A DNA stretch of 15,221 nt from Opitutaceae bacterium (GCA_031254955.1 JAIRTK010000222.1:1-15221); one strand, 5' to 3'; counted from the stretch's first letter, positions 1-7,160 are shown. Numbers and translations: made by a program. Notes: a model not told the origin generated them from the letters alone.

Positions 1-4
1 CGGA

Positions 5-120
5 AGCGCCGGTAGGGAGGCCTCTCCGAGGCCTCCGCGAGAGCGCACCGGGTGTCTATGAAATGCCAACCGTTTTTCTCCGTCCACCGGAGGCCTCGGA
101 GAGGCCTCCCTACCGGCGCT
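5..120. repeat. Perfect 33-bp inverted repeat (GGCCTC-rich palindromic element)
   Basis: Positions 5-37 and 88-120 are exact reverse complements over 33 bases, separated by a 50-base loop. Each arm is itself rich in short palindromes such as AGGCCT, and contains GGTAGGGAGGCCTCTCCGAG. A degenerate copy of the same element lies at 4281-4455, so this is a dispersed family and not a one-off hairpin. It sits beyond the 3' end of uxaC; the remainder of 1-291 shows no convincing gene. It could help end uxaC transcription, but there is no adjoining T tract. Confidence 0.9.
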
Positions 121-291
121 CCCGCGCCTGTCCTCTTGCGGTCTTGCGGTTGCGACACCATAAGCCGAAAAGGCTTTAGTTTTCCTTTGTCCAGTCCTGA
201 TGTTATACGGCGTCCCGGCGGGCAGCCTATGGCGGGCGGCGCGGGGGCCGGTTCTTCGTTTTGGGAGGGCCGTGTTTGCTGCGACGGGTAG

Positions 292-1716
292 TTACAGCGT
301 GCCCGCTTCGAGGCCGAAGTAGCGGAGGGCGTTTTGGTAGCAGATGTCTTCGATCATGCCGCCGACCAGCGCGCGGTCGGCGGGGATGAGGCCGGCCTCC
401 ACGTCGGCTCCGATCTGCGAGCAGAGGATGCGCCGGAAATACTCGTGACGCACGTAGCTCATGAAGCTGCGCGAGTCGGTCAACATGCCCACGAAGCGGC
501 TGAGCAGGCCGAGTTGCGAGAGGGCGTTGAGCTGCCATTCCATGCCTTCTTTCTGGTCGAGGAACCACCAGCCGGAGCCAAACTGGATTTTGCCGGGCGC
601 GAGGTCGTCTTGCACGTTGCCGATCATCGTCGCGAAGACGTAGTTGTCGGCGGGATTGAGGTTGTAGAGGACGGTTTTGGGCAGTTCGCCGGTCGAGTCG
701 AGCCGGTCGAGGTAGCGGGCCAGTCCGCGCGCTTGGGGGAAGTCGCCGATGGAGTCCACCCCGGCATCGGCGCCGAGGCGTTGGAGCAGGCGGGTGTTGT
801 TGTTGCGCAGCGCGCCGAGGTGGAGTTGCTTGGTCCAGCCGCGCTTGGCGTCGAGCCGTCCGAGGAAGAGCATCATGAACATGGTGAACCGGGCGGTCTC
901 GTCCGGGCCGGCGGCCTTGCCGGCGCGCGCGGCGTCGAAGATGGCGGCGGCGGCGGTTTCGGTGCACTCGGTGTCGGGGATGCACTCCAGGCCGTGGTCG
1001 GAGAGGCGGCCTCCGAGCGAGTGGAAGAAGGCGTGGCGTTTGTCGATGGCTTCGAGGAGGGTGGCGAGGTCGCGCACTTCCACGCCGGAGGCGGCGGCGA
1101 GTTGGTCGCACCATGTGTTGAACACGGCGGGGGCGTGCACGGTCATGGCTTTGTCGGGCCGGAAGGTCGGGTGCACGCGCGTGGGCAGGCCGGATTTTTG
1201 GATCGCGATGTGGTGTTCGAGCGAGTCCACCGGGTCGTCGGTGGTGCACACGACGTTGACGCGGTTTTTGCGCAAAATGCCTTGGGTGGTGAACTCGGGC
1301 GCGCGGAGTTTTTCGTTGGCCAGTTCCCAGATTTTTGGGGCGCTGGCTTCGTTGATGACGAGGTCGATGCCGAAGTAGCGGCGCAGTTCGAGGTGCGACC
1401 AGTGGTAGAGGGGGTTGCGCAGCGTGCGGGGGACGGTGCGCGCGTAGGCGAGGAATTTGTCGTAGTCGCTGGTTTGGTCGCCGGTGACGAGGTCTTCGTT
1501 GATGCCGTTGGAGCGCATGGCGCGCCATTTGTAGTGGTCGCCGGCCAGCCAGATTTGGAAGAGGTTTTCGAACTGGCGGTTCGAGGCGATCTGGTCGGGC
1601 GGCAGGTGGCAGTGGTAGTCGAAGATCGGCTGCGGGGCGGCGTGCTCGAAGTAGAGCGTGCGCGCCCAGTCGGTGGTGAGCAGGAAGTTTTCGGGCAGGA
1701 AGGGGTGGTCTTTCAT
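292..1716 (-). CDS. uxaC: Uronate (glucuronate/galacturonate) isomerase
   Basis: This 474-residue cytoplasmic enzyme interconverts D-glucuronate with D-fructuronate and D-galacturonate with D-tagaturonate, the first step in catabolism of pectin- or xylan-derived uronates. It matches the E. coli UxaC family end to end (about 470 residues). Visible family motifs are FDYHCHLPP, with metal-ligand histidines H35 and H37, GDHYKWRAMR, CTTDDPVDSLEHH, LGALRNNN, QFGSGWWF and the C-terminal GMLTDSRSF and RHEYFRRILC. The open frame extends upstream to 1839, but homology begins at the ATG at 1716 (MKDHPFLPENF), so I chose that start; it has no strong Shine-Dalgarno sequence. It is transcribed away from the divergent helicase gene. 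No uxaB, uxuA or uxuB neighbour is present, so the rest of the pathway must lie elsewhere. Confidence 0.97.
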   Translation of the reverse strand: MKDHPFLPENFLLTTDWARTLYFEHAAPQPIFDYHCHLPPDQIASNRQFENLFQIWLAGDHYKWRAMRSNGINEDLVTGDQTSDYDKFLAYARTVPRTLRNPLYHWSHLELRRYFGIDLVINEASAPKIWELANEKLRAPEFTTQGILRKNRVNVVCTTDDPVDSLEHHIAIQKSGLPTRVHPTFRPDKAMTVHAPAVFNTWCDQLAAASGVEVRDLATLLEAIDKRHAFFHSLGGRLSDHGLECIPDTECTETAAAAIFDAARAGKAAGPDETARFTMFMMLFLGRLDAKRGWTKQLHLGALRNNNTRLLQRLGADAGVDSIGDFPQARGLARYLDRLDSTGELPKTVLYNLNPADNYVFATMIGNVQDDLAPGKIQFGSGWWFLDQKEGMEWQLNALSQLGLLSRFVGMLTDSRSFMSYVRHEYFRRILCSQIGADVEAGLIPADRALVGGMIEDICYQNALRYFGLEAGTL

Positions 1717-1842
1717 AGGCGTGGGATTTCGGGGGGCACGACACCGTTGTTTGCATGACGAGTCAATGGAATACACGGACAGGCGTCCGAAAAAACGCCA
1801 AAAAAGTGAGGCCGCCCCGTCTTCCGTTCCGTCTTCCACTCT

Positions 1843-2044
1843 CTTCTTTCCTCTTTATTCTTTCTCTTTCTTCGTTCCTCTTCCCTCGTTTTCTTTTCCT
1901 CGTCCTCGTTCTCTTTCCTCTTTCTTTCCCTTCCGGGGATTCACGCCTGACGACAGTGGGAAAACGGAGAAAGAGGAAAGAGAACGAGGGAAGAGGAGCG
2001 AGGGGAGAGGAACGAAGAAAGAGAAAGAATAAAGAGGAAAGAAG
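1843..2044. repeat. 202-bp pyrimidine/purine palindrome
   Basis: The left half is almost pure pyrimidine and the right half almost pure purine. Positions 1843-1880 pair perfectly with 2007-2044 (38 of 38), extend imperfectly for about nine further pairs, and a second perfect block pairs 1904-1925 with 1968-1989 (22 of 22). The loop is roughly 1926-1967. The words CTCGTTCTC and GTTCTCTTTC recur in two other inverted repeats of this window (4596-4658 and 11874-11969), which suggests a repeat family. This copy lies between divergent genes, so it cannot simply be their shared terminator. Its right arm ends inside the purine tract of a strong ribosome binding site. Confidence 0.92.
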
Positions 2045-2048
2045 GAGG
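2042..2048 (+). promoter_or_regulatory. Consensus Shine-Dalgarno with in-frame GTG at 2057
   Basis: AAGGAGG is followed after 8 bases by GTG at 2057, which is in frame with the helicase. It is the strongest ribosome binding site I see in the window. It may be the true helicase start, giving 592 residues, or a chance product of the purine-rich palindrome arm that runs into it. The first three of its bases lie inside the palindrome arm and could be sequestered by it in RNA. Confidence 0.4.
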
Positions 2049-2056
2049 GGGCGCTC

Positions 2057-2119
2057 GTGTTGGAAGGAGTGGCCTTCGTGTTGGAAGAAGTGGCTCTCGC
2101 GTTGGAATCGTCATTCTCC
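2057..2119. repeat. Three 21-bp tandem repeats upstream of the helicase
   Basis: Three consecutive 21-base units start at 2057, 2078 and 2099, each beginning G(T/C)GTTGGAA. Units 1 and 2 are close to identical and unit 3 is diverged in its second half. Read in the helicase frame each unit encodes seven residues of the type V-L-E-x-V-A-x. The unit length is a multiple of three, so the reading frame is kept if copies are gained or lost. Confidence 0.75.
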
Positions 2120-2182
2120 GCCCTCCTCATCTCCGTGGTTGTCAAAGTCGGCGGATTCGGAAACGCTGCCGCTTTACACATT

Positions 2183-3835
2183 ATGTTCAGAAAGATCATG
2201 TCGAAGATTCGCGAGACGCTCGCGCCTTCGGAAAAAAAGCCAGCCGCCAGCAAGACCGGCGGAAAATCCTCTTCCAAATCCTCCTCCCGCAACGAAGGCG
2301 GGCAAGGCCGTCGTCGCGACAAACCGCGCTCCGACGATTCGCGCGCGTCCCGCCCGCGCGGCGAAAGACGCCGCGAGGAGCGCGATGGCTCACGCGACCG
2401 CGAACCGCGACCGCAACCCTCCGGCAGCGACGCGGGAAAACGCTCCGGCACCTCAGGCGCCTCTGGCGCACGCAGTGCCTCAGGCTCCCTCGGCGCCCGC
2501 GGTTCGCGCGACGGAGGCCGTTCCACCAGCCGCTCCAGCCGCGCCGGCGCGCCCCGCGCCCCGCAAGGCGAACGCTACGAACCGCCGCTCCGCAGCGGCC
2601 CGCGCAAACACACCACCGACGTGCCCCCGCAGGACACCGCGTTTTCCAAACTCGGCCTCAACGACCGCATCGCCTGCGCCGTCGCCCAAAAAGGCTACAC
2701 CGAGCCTACGCCCATCCAAGCGCAAGCCATCCCCCTCGTCCTCGCCGGTCGCGACGTGGCCGGCTCCGCGCAGACCGGCACCGGCAAGACCGCCGCCTTC
2801 GCCCTCCCCATCCTCCAACGCCTCGGCGCGCACGGACGCCTCCGCTGCCTCGTCCTCGAACCCACCCGCGAACTCGCGCTCCAAGTCGAGGAGGCGTTTA
2901 ACAAATACAGCCAGTTCACCGACCTCGATGTCACCATCGTGTATGGAGGCGTCGGCTACGGACGCCAGCGCGACGACCTCGCCCGCGGCGTGGACATCCT
3001 CGCCGCCACGCCAGGACGCCTGCTCGACCACATGGAGCAAGGCACCGTCTCGCTCGACCACATCGAAGTCCTCGTGCTCGACGAAGTGGACCGCATGCTC
3101 GACATGGGCTTCCTGCCCGACGTGAAACGCATCGTGCAAAAATGCCCGCGCGAACGGCAGACGCTTTTCTTCACCGCCACGCTCCCGCCCGAGATCACCC
3201 AGCTCGCCGCGTGGGCCTTGCGCGACCCCGTCGAAGTGAAAATTGGCCGCCAGCGCACGCCCGCCGAGACCGTCTCGCACGCGTTCTACCCCGTCGTCGT
3301 CTCGCAAAAACCCGACCTGCTCGACGAACTGCTCAAGCGCACCGACTTCCACAGCGTCATCATTTTCAGCCGCACGAAATTCGGCGCCGACCGCATCGCG
3401 CGCCGCCTCGCGCGCGCCGGCCACACCGTCGGCGTGCTCCACTCCGACCGCAACCAGCGCGAACGCACCGAGGCGCTCGCGGGCTTCAAGTCCGGCAAAT
3501 ACGAAGTGCTCGTCGCGACCGACATCGCCGCCCGCGGCCTCGACATCGCGGATGTCTCGCACGTCATCAACTACGACGTGCCCGAGAATCCCGAGGACTA
3601 CGTGCACCGCATCGGCCGCACGGGCCGCGCGCAAAAGACCGGCGAAGCCTTCACCATCGTCACCGAGGACGACGTGCGCGACGCGCGCTCCATCGAGCGC
3701 TTCATCGGCGCCGGCATCGAACGCAAGAAACTCGACGGCTTCGACTACATCTACTCCGCGCTCTTCGACGAAAACGCGCGGCAAGACGCCGCGCCCAAGC
3801 CCGTCAGCCGCCTCCACCGCGGCCTGCGCCGCTAG
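2183..3835 (+). CDS. DEAD-box ATP-dependent RNA helicase, RhlE-like, with basic N-terminal tail
   Basis: From ATG 2183 the protein has 550 residues; ATG 2198 and GTG 2057 are in-frame alternatives. Residues 1 to about 150 are a low-complexity Ser/Arg/Gly-rich, probably disordered, RNA-binding tail. The two RecA-like domains follow: Q motif (F154, then TPIQ), motif I AQTGTGKT (196-203), Ia PTRELALQ, Ib TPGR, motif II DEVD (300-303), motif III TAT (331-333), IV IIFSRTK, V ATDIAARGLDI and VI HRIGRTGR (475-482). The family unwinds short RNA duplexes during ribosome assembly, mRNA decay and cold adaptation. Two motifs are unusual: motif II is DEVD instead of DEAD, and motif III is TAT instead of SAT. 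RhlE proteins more often carry the basic extension at the C-terminus. The enzyme class is certain; the exact subfamily and start are less so. Confidence 0.95.
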   Translation: MFRKIMSKIRETLAPSEKKPAASKTGGKSSSKSSSRNEGGQGRRRDKPRSDDSRASRPRGERRREERDGSRDREPRPQPSGSDAGKRSGTSGASGARSASGSLGARGSRDGGRSTSRSSRAGAPRAPQGERYEPPLRSGPRKHTTDVPPQDTAFSKLGLNDRIACAVAQKGYTEPTPIQAQAIPLVLAGRDVAGSAQTGTGKTAAFALPILQRLGAHGRLRCLVLEPTRELALQVEEAFNKYSQFTDLDVTIVYGGVGYGRQRDDLARGVDILAATPGRLLDHMEQGTVSLDHIEVLVLDEVDRMLDMGFLPDVKRIVQKCPRERQTLFFTATLPPEITQLAAWALRDPVEVKIGRQRTPAETVSHAFYPVVVSQKPDLLDELLKRTDFHSVIIFSRTKFGADRIARRLARAGHTVGVLHSDRNQRERTEALAGFKSGKYEVLVATDIAARGLDIADVSHVINYDVPENPEDYVHRIGRTGRAQKTGEAFTIVTEDDVRDARSIERFIGAGIERKKLDGFDYIYSALFDENARQDAAPKPVSRLHRGLRR

Positions 3836-3885
3836 GGCCTCACGCGGAAACGCGGAAACGCGGAGGAGGATTAAACACTGAAGTT

Positions 3886-3962
3886 ACGCGCTGCCTCGGT
3901 CGTAGCGCAGACTTCCAAGTCTGCTTCATTCCCAAGTCTGCGTTACGACAGAGGCAACGCGT
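3886..3962. repeat. 29-bp imperfect inverted repeat with nested hairpin
   Basis: Positions 3886-3914 and 3934-3962 are reverse complements at 26 of 29 positions. Inside lies a second hairpin, GCAGACTT-cc-AAGTCTGC, overlapping the outer arm, so two alternative folds are possible. It begins 51 bases after the helicase stop and may act as its terminator, although no T run follows. No open frame here has coding character. Confidence 0.85.
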
Positions 3963-4071
3963 AGCATCAGTTAATCACAGAGATTGCGCGGCGCGGCGTG
4001 GACGCCTCGCCCTATCCAAAAGGGAGATTTCAGAGCATTTTCCGTTTAATGGGGCGCAAGACAAGATGACC

Positions 4072-4158
4072 GGGGAGCGCACGCGGGTTTTGGCGTCCCG
4101 CCAAAACGGGTTGCCCTGCGAGACACCGGGCAAGGCACGCGAGACGCGTGCGCTCCCC
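4072..4158. repeat. Cloverleaf-like nested inverted repeat
   Basis: A perfect 14-bp outer stem joins 4072-4085 (GGGGAGCGCACGCG) to 4145-4158. Inside are two further hairpins: GTTTTGGCG with CGCCAAAAC (9 bp, 3-base loop) and TTGCCC with GGGCAA (6 bp). The whole can fold as a three-way junction in RNA or a branched cruciform in DNA. There is no coding frame with support. A repetitive extragenic palindrome or a small non-autonomous mobile element is the likeliest explanation. Confidence 0.85.
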
Positions 4159-4280
4159 AAGCGCGACTCACGCGCTCTTCAGGCGAGACGGCATAAACGG
4201 GAAAGGCACTAATTGGGAAATGGTATTACGCTCTGGTGTCACGCGAGGGCGCCATCTGAGCCACCCGACAAACCAGGCCG

Positions 4281-4455
4281 CGGCAGGGAGGCCTCTCCGA
4301 AGCCCCCGTCACCACGCTCCGATTCGCCGGGGAAATGTCCGGATTCAGGATTCAGAATGCGGCGCTTTTGCGCCTGTCACTACGCTTCGATTTTATTTGG
4401 GAGATGTCCAACCGGCACCCCGCTCGGCGGAGGCCTCGGAGAGGCCTCCCTACCG
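4281..4455. repeat. Diverged copy of the GGCCTC palindromic element
   Basis: The right arm (4425-4455) contains GGAGGCCTCGGAGAGGCCTC followed by CCTACCG, nearly identical to the arm at 88-116. The left arm (4281-4307) is a decayed complement starting GGCAGGGAGGCCTCTCCGAAG. The enclosed segment is longer than in the copy at 5-120 and contains a diverged direct repeat (about 4308-4345 against 4377-4414, both ending ATGTCC). Confidence 0.85.
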
Positions 4456-4497
4456 CCTGCGGAAAACCTTTCGCGTAATATCAGTTACTCTTGCTCG

Positions 4498-4591
4498 CTG
4501 AGGTTGCGCGAAGGCGGAATTTCGCAGGGTTTGGCCTTGCGTCAGGCCACGTCCGCTCCACGGCCTGACGCTACGCAGCGCGCAACCTCAG
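4498..4591. repeat. Nested inverted repeat with GGCCTGAC core
   Basis: The outer stem is a perfect 13 bp, CTGAGGTTGCGCG at 4498-4510 with its complement at 4579-4591. The inner stem is a perfect 10 bp, GCGTCAGGCC at 4539-4548 with 4562-4571. The word TTGGCCTTGCGTC and the GGCCTGAC palindrome both recur around 13681-13754, so this is another dispersed family. Confidence 0.85.
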
Positions 4592-4595
4592 TTAC

Positions 4596-4658
4596 TCGTT
4601 CTCGTTTTCTTATTCGTTCTTCGGGATGTTTCGAGAACGAGTAAGAGAAGGAGAACGA
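4596..4658. terminator. Long hairpin between convergent genes, probable terminator
   Basis: Positions 4596-4621 pair with 4633-4658: 26 positions with one mismatch and three G-T wobbles, around an 11-base loop. It lies 14 bases beyond the stop of the sugar-binding protein gene and, on that strand, directly after an A-rich stretch, so it is well placed to end the transporter transcript. It shares the GTTCTCGTT words of the palindromes at 1843-2044 and 11874-11969. A GC-rich stem followed by a T tract, the usual intrinsic-terminator form, is not seen, so termination activity is inferred from position and stem length. Confidence 0.6.
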
Positions 4659-4671
4659 TTTTTTGAGGGAT

Positions 4672-5634
4672 TTATTTTTCCGCAGTGGGTGGCGGCAGGG
4701 AGGCTTGTGTCACCATGCGTGATTTTACCGTCACGGTCTTGGGTGGCGACCAGGTTTTGTCGGCGAGGATTTTCGCGCCGATTTCCACGGCCTCGTCCAC
4801 GCAGAGCGGATAGACGAAGGTCGCGGCGAGCAGGCCCTCGCGCACTTTTTCGATGCCGCCGCCGGGGCCGGGGAGGCCGTCCACGCCGACAAACAGCATT
4901 TCCTTTTCGCGGCCCTTGTCCTTCGCGGCGAGCCACGCGCCCATCGCCATCGGGTCGTTGTGGCCGTACACGATGTCGATGCGCGGCAGCGCGCTGAGCA
5001 CTTCCGTCATGCGGTCCTTGCCCCGGCTTTGGAGCCAGTCGGCGACGGGGTTGGCGGCGACTTTGATGTCCGGGTAGTTTTTCCACACGTCGTGCGCGCC
5101 GCCTTCGCGGTTGATTTCGGCCTCGACGCCTTTCAGTCCGCACAGCTCGACAATGATTCCGCGCGGGGCGCCGTTTTTCTTTTTGAGCAATTCAACAATA
5201 TATTCGCCGGCGAGGCGTCCGATCTCGCGGTTGTCGGCGCGGACGTAGCTTGTATAAAACGGCTGGCTGATGTCGCGCTCCAGGCAAATGACGGGGATGG
5301 TTGCGCGGAGGGCGCGGCCCATGACGCGCGTGAGCGGGGCGGACTCGTTGGGCGCGACGATGAGCAGGGCGGGCCGGCGCAGGATCGCGGTCTCGATTTG
5401 CGCGATCTGGCGGGCGTTGTCCTGCTGGGCGTCCATGATTTCGAGGCGCGCGCCGGGCACGGCGGCCCAGAGTTCGGCCATGCGCTGGTTTTGCGCCGCG
5501 CGGTAAGGCTCGGCGTTGTTGCACTGGCTGAAGATGACGAGTTTTTCAGCGGTGGCGCCGCTGGCGGCGCGGAGCGCGCAGAGGGCGGCGAGGATGAGAA
5601 GACGGAATCGAGGGAGGAGGCGTTTGGTTTTCAT
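4672..5634 (-). CDS. Periplasmic sugar-binding protein of a ribose-type ABC transporter
   Basis: This 320-residue exported protein should capture a monosaccharide and deliver it to the permease and ATPase encoded upstream. The N-terminus MKTKRLLPRFRLLILAAL is a signal peptide with a likely cleavage after ATA near residue 29. The mature part is the two-lobed Peripla_BP_4 (RbsB/YtfQ) type. It has FSQCNNAEPYR at the first strand, DAQQDNARQIAQIE (compare the DAQQ motif in YtfQ), a hinge region ICLERD, YGHNDPMAMGAW and FVGVDGLPGPGG. Length is normal for the family. The gene is last in the transporter cluster, following a 412-bp spacer after the permease. That gap is wide for an operon and full of simple repeats, so it may have its own promoter. 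Specificity cannot be read from sequence alone; a pentose or a furanose form is plausible given the nearby GH172 enzyme. Confidence 0.93.
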   Translation of the reverse strand: MKTKRLLPRFRLLILAALCALRAASGATAEKLVIFSQCNNAEPYRAAQNQRMAELWAAVPGARLEIMDAQQDNARQIAQIETAILRRPALLIVAPNESAPLTRVMGRALRATIPVICLERDISQPFYTSYVRADNREIGRLAGEYIVELLKKKNGAPRGIIVELCGLKGVEAEINREGGAHDVWKNYPDIKVAANPVADWLQSRGKDRMTEVLSALPRIDIVYGHNDPMAMGAWLAAKDKGREKEMLFVGVDGLPGPGGGIEKVREGLLAATFVYPLCVDEAVEIGAKILADKTWSPPKTVTVKSRMVTQASLPPPTAEK

Positions 5635-5713
5635 GGCGGGATGGGTTTTTATTAATCGCGGAAGCGCGGGGAAAGGGAAGGGCGATGGGTTGTTTGTGCG
5701 GGTTTGTGTTTTT

Positions 5714-5793
5714 TGTGAATTTTGTGATTTTGTATTTTTGTATTTTCGTGTTTTCGCGATTTCGCGATTTCGTGTTTTCGTGTTTTCGTGATT
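5714..5793. repeat. 8-bp tandem repeat tract (about ten units)
   Basis: About ten successive 8-base units of the type TCGTGTTT, TCGCGATT or TTGTATTT run from 5714 to 5793. On the transporter strand this reads as repeated CACGAAAA. The tract lies in the leader of the sugar-binding protein gene, between it and the permease gene. It has no coding potential. Confidence 0.85.
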
Positions 5794-6046
5794 AATTCTT
5801 AGGTTTTTTTACTGTCCACAGATTACGCAGATTGCCACGGATTATCGTTCATAGGACTTGTGTTGAGGTGCGGGGCGTGGATAGTTTTGGGTTGATTTTT
5901 TGGGAGGGATTGCAGGATTTTTGGGTTAACAGGATTGGGTTTTAATTATGATAGTCCGTGTGATTCGTGGATGGTTTAATGGTTCGTTTTTTATAACCGC
6001 GAAGGGTGCGAAGGAGGAATGCCGTGGGGCGTTTAAGGGTTGGTTT
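5794..6046. other. Gene-free spacer made of short AT-richer words
   Basis: No gene is visible. The stretch contains a run of short semi-repetitive words: CACAGATTACGCAGATTGCC with CACGGATTAT near 5818-5845, GGATTGCAGGATTTTTGGG with TTAACAGGATT near 5908-5936, and TCCGTGTGATTCGTGG near 5954. It ends with AACCGCGAAGGGTGCGAAGG near 5995. Similar wording occurs in spacers of many environmental genomes. The composition is markedly lower in GC than the flanking genes. A promoter for the sugar-binding protein gene could lie between here and 5634, but I cannot point to one. Confidence 0.6.
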
Positions 6047-7033
6047 TTATTTGGGTTTGCGGGCGGACTGGAGCCAGACGGCGGCGACGATGATGAGGGC
6101 TTTGATCATAAATTCGACGTTGGTGTCGATCAGGCGCAGGCGGAGGATGTTGGTCAGGACGCCCATGATGAGCGCGCCGACGACCGTGCCGAAGATGTTG
6201 CCCTTGCCGCCCGAAAGCGCGGTGCCGCCGATGACCACCGCCGCGATCGCGTCGAGTTCGTAGGCGACGCCGTCGTTTGGGTTGCCTTGGTAACTGCGGG
6301 CGGCGTGGATGAGGCCGGCCACGCCGGCGGCGAGGCCGCAGAGCGTATATACAAGCGCTTTTGTGCGGCGGATGGGCAGGCCGGTGTAGGCGGCGGTTTT
6401 CTCGTTCTCGCCGACCGCGCGCGCGTGCCGCCCGAAGACGGTGAACTCCAGCAGCACGTAAAACACGAGCGTGGCCGCGCCCCACAGGGCGATGACAAAC
6501 AGTTTGTCCGAAAAAATGTCGGCGAATTTTGCCGAGACGTGGTCGCCGAAGCCGAAGTCGATGTTGGTGTTGTCCGTCATCCAGCGGGCGAGGCCGCGCA
6601 CGCCGATCATGGTGGCGAGCGTGACGATGAAGGGTTGCACGCGCAGGCGGGCGATGACGATGCCGTTGAGAAAGCCGAGGAACACGGCGGCGGCGAGCGC
6701 GGCGGAGAGGGCGGCGGCGATGTGCGCGCCGGCGCCGAGGCCGGGCGGCCCTTTCACGAGCAGCATCGCCGCCAGCGACGCGACAAAGGCCAGCAGGCTG
6801 CCGACGGACAGGTCGATGCCGCCGGTGATGATGACCAGGGTCATGGCCAGCGCGATGATGCCGATTTCCGCCTGCTGGCGGAGGATGTCGGTGAGGTTGT
6901 CGAACTGGAGGAAAATGTTTTCCCCGCCTGGGCCGGACGGGCTGAGCGCGATGGCGGCGGCGAGGATGAGCACGAGGCCGAGCACCTCGCGGAATTTGCC
7001 AAGGAACGGCGGGAGGTTGAGGTTGGTTTTCAT
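6047..7033 (-). CDS. Ribose-type sugar ABC transporter permease
   Basis: This 328-residue inner-membrane protein of the BPD_transp_2 (RbsC/YtfT) family would form the homodimeric or heterodimeric channel of the importer. Several hydrophobic segments are visible, with the family landmarks IITGGIDLSVGSLLAF near residue 68, NGIVIARLRVQPFIVTLATM in the middle, the cytoplasmic loop with GRHARAVGENEKTAAYTGLP, and the C-terminal AIAAVVIGGTALSGGKGNIF and GTVVGALIMGVLTNILRL. The length is usual for the family and no truncation is seen. It follows the ATPase gene after 230 bp of minisatellite DNA. Only one permease gene is present, so a homodimer is the simplest model. The start at 7033 (MKTNLNLPPF) lacks a clear Shine-Dalgarno sequence, as do most genes here. 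Confidence 0.96.
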   Translation of the reverse strand: MKTNLNLPPFLGKFREVLGLVLILAAAIALSPSGPGGENIFLQFDNLTDILRQQAEIGIIALAMTLVIITGGIDLSVGSLLAFVASLAAMLLVKGPPGLGAGAHIAAALSAALAAAVFLGFLNGIVIARLRVQPFIVTLATMIGVRGLARWMTDNTNIDFGFGDHVSAKFADIFSDKLFVIALWGAATLVFYVLLEFTVFGRHARAVGENEKTAAYTGLPIRRTKALVYTLCGLAAGVAGLIHAARSYQGNPNDGVAYELDAIAAVVIGGTALSGGKGNIFGTVVGALIMGVLTNILRLRLIDTNVEFMIKALIIVAAVWLQSARKPK

Positions 7034-7160
7034 CGGGGAGATTGCCGGTGGTTACTAATAGGATTATGGGGTGCGCGGAGGGGCGGAGGGGGAGGAGCGG
7101 AGACGCGGAGGCATGGAGGGGGAGGGCGTGGGCGTGGGCGTGGGTGGCTGGGGGGATGGG

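Noticed and set aside
5..120. Terminal inverted repeats of an insertion sequence
   Set aside because: Only 50 bases lie between the arms and no transposase is present; a palindromic repeat element fits better.
334..1758. 474-codon open frame on the plus strand
   Set aside because: It is antisense to uxaC, has extreme Val/Gly/Glu bias from GC-rich codon complement, and shows no motif.
1717..1839. Upstream extension of uxaC to an ATG at 1839
   Set aside because: The added 41 residues have no similarity to the family, whose N-terminus matches MKDHPFLPENFLL at 1716.
1755..3125. 456-codon plus-strand frame overlapping the helicase
   Set aside because: It is a frame-shifted shadow with Pro/Ala/Arg/Ser runs; the helicase frame carries all conserved motifs.
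2480..3817. 445-codon minus-strand frame across the helicase
   Set aside because: It is the antisense of a GC-rich gene and its composition is the mirror of the helicase codons.
3975..4644. Small frames in the 836-bp spacer (for example 4148-4501 and 4213-4644)
   Set aside because: They run through palindromic repeats, differ in composition from real genes, and have no recognisable domain or ribosome binding site.
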